NCBI GenBank assembly: GCA_015680635.1 | Contig: JAABOA010000071.1 | Coordinates: 13,306 to 28,471, forward strand | DNA from: Lunasporangiospora selenospora | Lineage: Eukaryota; Mortierellomycota; Mortierellomycetes; Mortierellales; Mortierellaceae | Direction: 5' to 3' | Length of the DNA: 15,166 nucleotides | Part shown: positions 11,848 to 15,166 of the stretch, one piece after another | Numbering within the stretch: the stretch's first letter is position 1 | Layout: every line of letters starts with the position of its first letter | Made by a program: the position numbers and the translations under genes | The notes under the pieces: generated by a model | Databases searched by the model: none | What the model was told of the DNA's origin: nothing | Seen by the model: only the letters and a program-made list of their open reading frames with translations

Positions 11848-12054
11848 ATGAATAATATGTAGTAGAAACAGGAAAAAGAAATAGGTTGATTTACTTTTTT
11901 TGCTTTATCCTTTGGTGAATGGAAGGGAAATAATGATCCTTTAAATCCTGATCATGTGGCGCCTAAATTTTTGTTCCGGCTTGTACGCGGGTGTTTTTCG
12001 AAGCTGAACTGCATCTTTCCTTCATCTCAATCAACACTCATCAAATCTATCATC

Positions 12055-12892
12055 ATGGGAGCTGAGTACATTGTCTTTGGTCGTGCCATCCCCACCTACA
12101 AGGTACAACCCCCCCCCCACACACTTCATCCAACAAACTCTACATTCATCCTATCATCTTTTAACCACTACACAAGAGAGGGTGTGCACCAGAACCAAGA
12201 AAGAAAACAAAATAGCTGATCCGATCTAGATCAGGACTTGGGCCACGGACAAATACGGAATCGATGACATTCGAGATCTATTACTCGAGACACATTCGGG
12301 ACAGGAATGCAGAGTTTCAGTAAACTGTGGGATGTGATCTTGGCATCTTTTTTTTTCTTATTTTCCGCACTGCAGGAGGAAAGGAACCCAAAAAAAAGGG
12401 AGATAGGGCCCTGTATTACAGGCGATACTTCAGGAACCACCAACGCCAAGCTTCAACAGAGATGATCTACTCAACTTTGCGTTGAGGACAGTCGATAATT
12501 TTCTTTTTTGGAAGCTACCAGCTAGACTCGATTTCTTCAAAGGGAGCTGGATTCCCAGAAGCATTCAACCGTTGATATTCTTGTATTGCCAAAAATCACT
12601 CCTGCTGGGATGATTTTTTTCAATTAACCCATAGCTGGGGCCAAGCATCCCTTCATAACCATTATTACAACTATTGACATGGTTGATCCTCTCTCTTTCT
12701 CGGGTTGATTTTGCTCTTTCACATTAGTTGGCCCTTGCCACCTATGCCGCCGTTGGTGCCCCCATTGCCATCATGAAGTTGAGGAAGACTGAGGCTCCTG
12801 CCAACGCCATCCCCGCTTCTTCTCAGGATGAGGAGGCCTTTATCCGCGAGTTCATCAAGGCCGCTGAGGAGGACCAGCCCAAGAACGTTTAA
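12055..12892 (+). CDS. ATP19: Mitochondrial F1Fo-ATP synthase subunit k (Atp19)
   Basis: Small inner-membrane subunit associated with dimeric ATP synthase in fungi. Two exons, 12055-12102 and 12728-12892, encode 70 residues (yeast Atp19 has 68). The N-terminus MGAEYIVFGRAIPTYKLALA follows the family pattern (yeast begins MGA-Y, then G-x-AIP, then LA). The next part is one membrane span (LATYAAVGAPIAIMKL), then a polar acidic tail with EEAFIREFIKAAEED. The start lies in a CA/CT-rich leader (ATCTATCATCATGG) typical of highly expressed fungal genes. The donor GTACAA is followed by a C10 run; the acceptor is CACATTAG. The 625-nt intron is nearly three times longer than the coding sequence. It begins 207 bp after the GTR1 stop, in the same orientation, and converges with TRM82. 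Confidence 0.92.
12103..12727 (+). other. ATP19: Long intron of ATP19
   Basis: At 625 nt this is the longest intron in the window; the others are about 54-376 nt. I looked for a nested gene or intronic snoRNA. No C box (RTGATGA) with a matching D box and terminal stem is evident, and the minus-strand frame at 12231-12449 has no family signal. It contains a C10 run at 12109-12118, just after the donor, and a T/A-rich block near 12349-12365. I see no defined element inside. Confidence 0.75.
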
Positions 12893-13036
12893 GAACTGTA
12901 AAGACCTTCTTTTTCTTCCCTACGACCTTCCATCAAGTCTCCTTTTGTAGCATGACAGACTGTGGTTTCCCTCTCCAGTCTTGACATAAAACTATACAAC
13001 GCCCGTTCTATATCAACAGCTCCCTCCACTCCAAAC

Positions 13037-13042
13037 AATAAA
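13037..13042 (+). terminator. Candidate polyadenylation signal for ATP19
   Basis: AATAAA lies 145 nt after the ATP19 stop codon, in an A-rich context, within the 280-bp gap before the convergent TRM82 stop. This is the right position and motif, but fungal poly(A) signals are loose and a second A-rich site (ATAAAA near 12985) would also serve. Confidence 0.35.
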
Positions 13043-13172
13043 AACCAAACTTGGGAGATTAGACTCATGGTCCCTTTCTCCCTTTTTTTAAAAAAAATAA
13101 TAATGATAATATTCATGATCATCTTTGATATTATATTTTATTTGGAGAAGGGGATAGGTTCGAATCTCAATT

Positions 13173-15166
13173 CTAGGCTGTTTCCGAGTCGGGCTGCTCG
13201 AGTTGTTCTGGCATCCGTCTTGAAGATCGCTTGCGCTTCTTATTCGGGACAGCGTCTGGACCCTCTGCGGCTCTCAACGCCTCTCGCTCCTCACGCGCCT
13301 TCTTCAACTCGCGCCAATCCGTAGTGTGCTTTCTCAGTCCTTCAATCTGGAAGAGTTCAGGAATCTCTTGAACCGTCTTGGATCCAAACACGTTCACATA
13401 TTTGGCCAAGTCTTCACAAAGGTTAAACTCCTGATCATATACAGCAACAAGACGTGTCTGCTTCACTGGCTCAGATCCCTCATCGGCGTCGTCTTCGGGG
13501 ACAATGGATACCCAAAGCTTGCCAGAGTGATCAAAGTCGGCTCCCAATGCATATCCATCGAGCTCAAGCACCTTGACAAGCTCGACCTTGGTTTCCGTCT
13601 CGTTCCAGTTCAAAATCAACATCTTGTTCATTCTACATGTTTTAAAGTAAATAATTCAATTGAAGAGTTTGTTGTCGTTAGATCAGGAGAGGTCTTTTTC
13701 ATGATTATCATGGTGAAAAGGAAATATACGCGTAAATACGGGGCAACGATAAAGGTAGCAAAAAGAAAAGTATAGGGGGGGGGGTTACCTTTCAAGGACA
13801 ACAACAATCTGGTTCGTTGCAGAAATGGCGATCGAGTGCACGGTCACGTCCTCTTCCGCATCGTCTTCCACTGGCGGCATGCCCAAGGTCTCACGGATAT
13901 CAAAGACCTGGACCTGCTGTCCCTTCAAAAACTCCCAGACACGGATAGTTGCATCTCCTGCACCCGAGATCAAATACTTTTGGGATGTTCCAGGCAGAAG
14001 TCGGATGGTAGTGACAAAGCTAGATTGAGAAGAGTTTTTTTTTTTTTTTTTTTTTTGGGAGGGAGAGGATGTCAATGAGCGTAAATATCCTTGTAGAATA
14101 TGCCAAAGTTAAGAGAAAATAGCTCCGTGGTGTATTTACCTTGTGTGTCCCAAGCAGTAGGTCTCGATAATATGGCCCTTGGGATAACGACTTACTCGGA
14201 TATGTTCATCACGATCTGACGTGATAACAAACTTGTTATCCTCGGTCAATGTCTAATAAAATATCATCCAAGAGAAAGAGAGAGAATAAGTAAACAAAGG
14301 ACCAAACCCAGATCCAATGAGCTGTTAATTTCCTGACTCGAGCAGTCTACAAGACTAAAGACGAGCAATGCGAAAATACATACAACATCGGTCACCATAG
14401 AGACATGTCCGAGGATGAGATCCTTGCTATAGAGTTCATCAGCCTCATCAGCCTTCTCGGAGGACTGAGGCTCAACAACATCCTCAGTGACGCGAGGCAA
14501 GCTAGAAGTATTCCATGATTAAAAGTGGGTGTTGGGTGTCAGCAGTGTCGCTTCCTCTTTCACTTTGATCCATTAAAGTCATTTCCATGAACACTGCTCT
14601 TATTATTTTGATTGACGCCTTACTTGTAGACGTCGCCAAACTTGTCTGCTGTCACAATGTATGAGGAGTCCTTGTTAAAGTCGAGTCCATTCGAGCGACG
14701 TTCCAAGGTTCTAGGGAAGAGACCAGAAAGCGATGTTAGTGCATTGTTGACTAAACGACATTCTCATCAATGAACAAAAAGGAGGACTCTGTCATGCTCT
14801 TGTCAACATACCTCGATCCAAGGCACTTCCACGAATCCATATCCCAGAGCTTCATGATCTTGTCATCAGCAGCGGTGGCGAGGAAGGCACCGTCGCGGCT
14901 AATGGCCAAGACAGAGATAATTGCCTTGTTCTCTTCCTGAGGATCGGGCGAGTTGGTCAAGGGCTGAGCCTGCAAATCTCCAGACTCGCGACCTTCCTCA
15001 AGAGCTACCGTGCTGGAGACAATGGATCCAGTCCTAGAGACAGTAAACAGAGGAGAGAGAAATAAGGATCCAGGGTAACACTGCTACTTTAGTTTCGATA
15101 TTGTCGCGTTGGAGTGCTTCGCCTTGTCCAGGCAGAACTGACTGACTGGCCCAATGTCAAGGAAGA
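13173..15166 (-). CDS. TRM82: tRNA (guanine-N7) methyltransferase non-catalytic subunit Trm82/WDR4 (5' partial)
   Basis: WD40 partner that stabilises the catalytic Trm8/METTL1 for m7G46 formation in tRNA. Exons on the minus strand: 15166-15088 (cut by the window edge), 15033-14812, 14710-14624, 14501-14384, 14252-14140, 14019-13789, 13632-13173, giving about 435 residues without the start. Blades seen: [20 protein letters not shown], then [20 protein letters not shown], then the family hallmark [14 protein letters not shown] with YCLGHTSFVT, then [16 protein letters not shown]. The SDRDExIRVS-to-CLGHT stretch is typical of Trm82/WDR4. Acidic loops occur near [15 protein letters not shown] and [10 protein letters not shown]. 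The C-terminus is basic ([10 protein letters not shown]), suited to nuclear import. All joins keep frame. The first intron (15087-15034) is only 54 nt and is the least certain. The stop at 13173 is 280 bp from the convergent ATP19 stop. Confidence 0.93.

Noticed and set aside
12103-12727. Intronic snoRNA in ATP19
   Set aside because: GATGAC and GATGATC strings resemble C boxes, but none matches RTGATGA with a paired D box and terminal stem.
13155-13172. GGTTCGAATC string resembling a tRNA T-loop/B box
   Set aside because: Flanking bases do not form a T-stem, there is no acceptor stem or A box upstream, and the string abuts the TRM82 stop codon.

Overview
The window looks like nuclear DNA of a filamentous fungus. 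Coding regions are cut by many short introns (mostly about 85-240 nt) with GT(A/G)(A/T)GN donors and pyrimidine-rich AG acceptors. One gene encodes a fungal-type F1Fo-ATP synthase subunit (Atp19/subunit k). The Rag GTPase is unusually close to animal RagA, so I infer an early-diverging lineage such as Mucoromycota/Mortierellomycotina. That placement is inference; no rRNA or marker search was possible.

Layout: 1-2938 is gene-poor and holds only simple-sequence tracts and a decayed tandem repeat (about 1480-1810). 2939-5232 (-) is a secreted, possibly GPI-anchored, pepsin-family aspartic protease with seven exons, one intron being of GC-AG type. 5785-8525 (-) is a single-pass membrane protein with an unrecognised ectodomain and a 320-residue proline-rich cytoplasmic tail. 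8526-10097 is a long divergent intergenic region with a purine-only microsatellite. 10098-11847 (+) is a complete RagA/Gtr1 GTPase whose first exon is only 12 nt. 12055-12892 (+) is ATP19, split by a 625-nt intron. 13173-15166 (-) is TRM82/WDR4, the WD40 subunit of the tRNA m7G46 methyltransferase. It converges on ATP19 and runs off the right edge without its start codon.

The genes do not form a pathway. Gtr1 acts in amino-acid sensing to TORC1 at the vacuole, Atp19 in the mitochondrial inner membrane and Trm82 in tRNA modification; the two left-hand genes concern the cell surface or secretion. I see no phage, plasmid, CRISPR, transposon, rRNA or tRNA signal. All exon joins were read by eye from splice signals, reading frame and family conservation. 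I found no clear new biological system. The most notable points are splice architecture (12-nt exon, GC-AG intron, runs of ten to eleven C or G inside introns), an atypical flap residue in the protease, and the decayed repeat.
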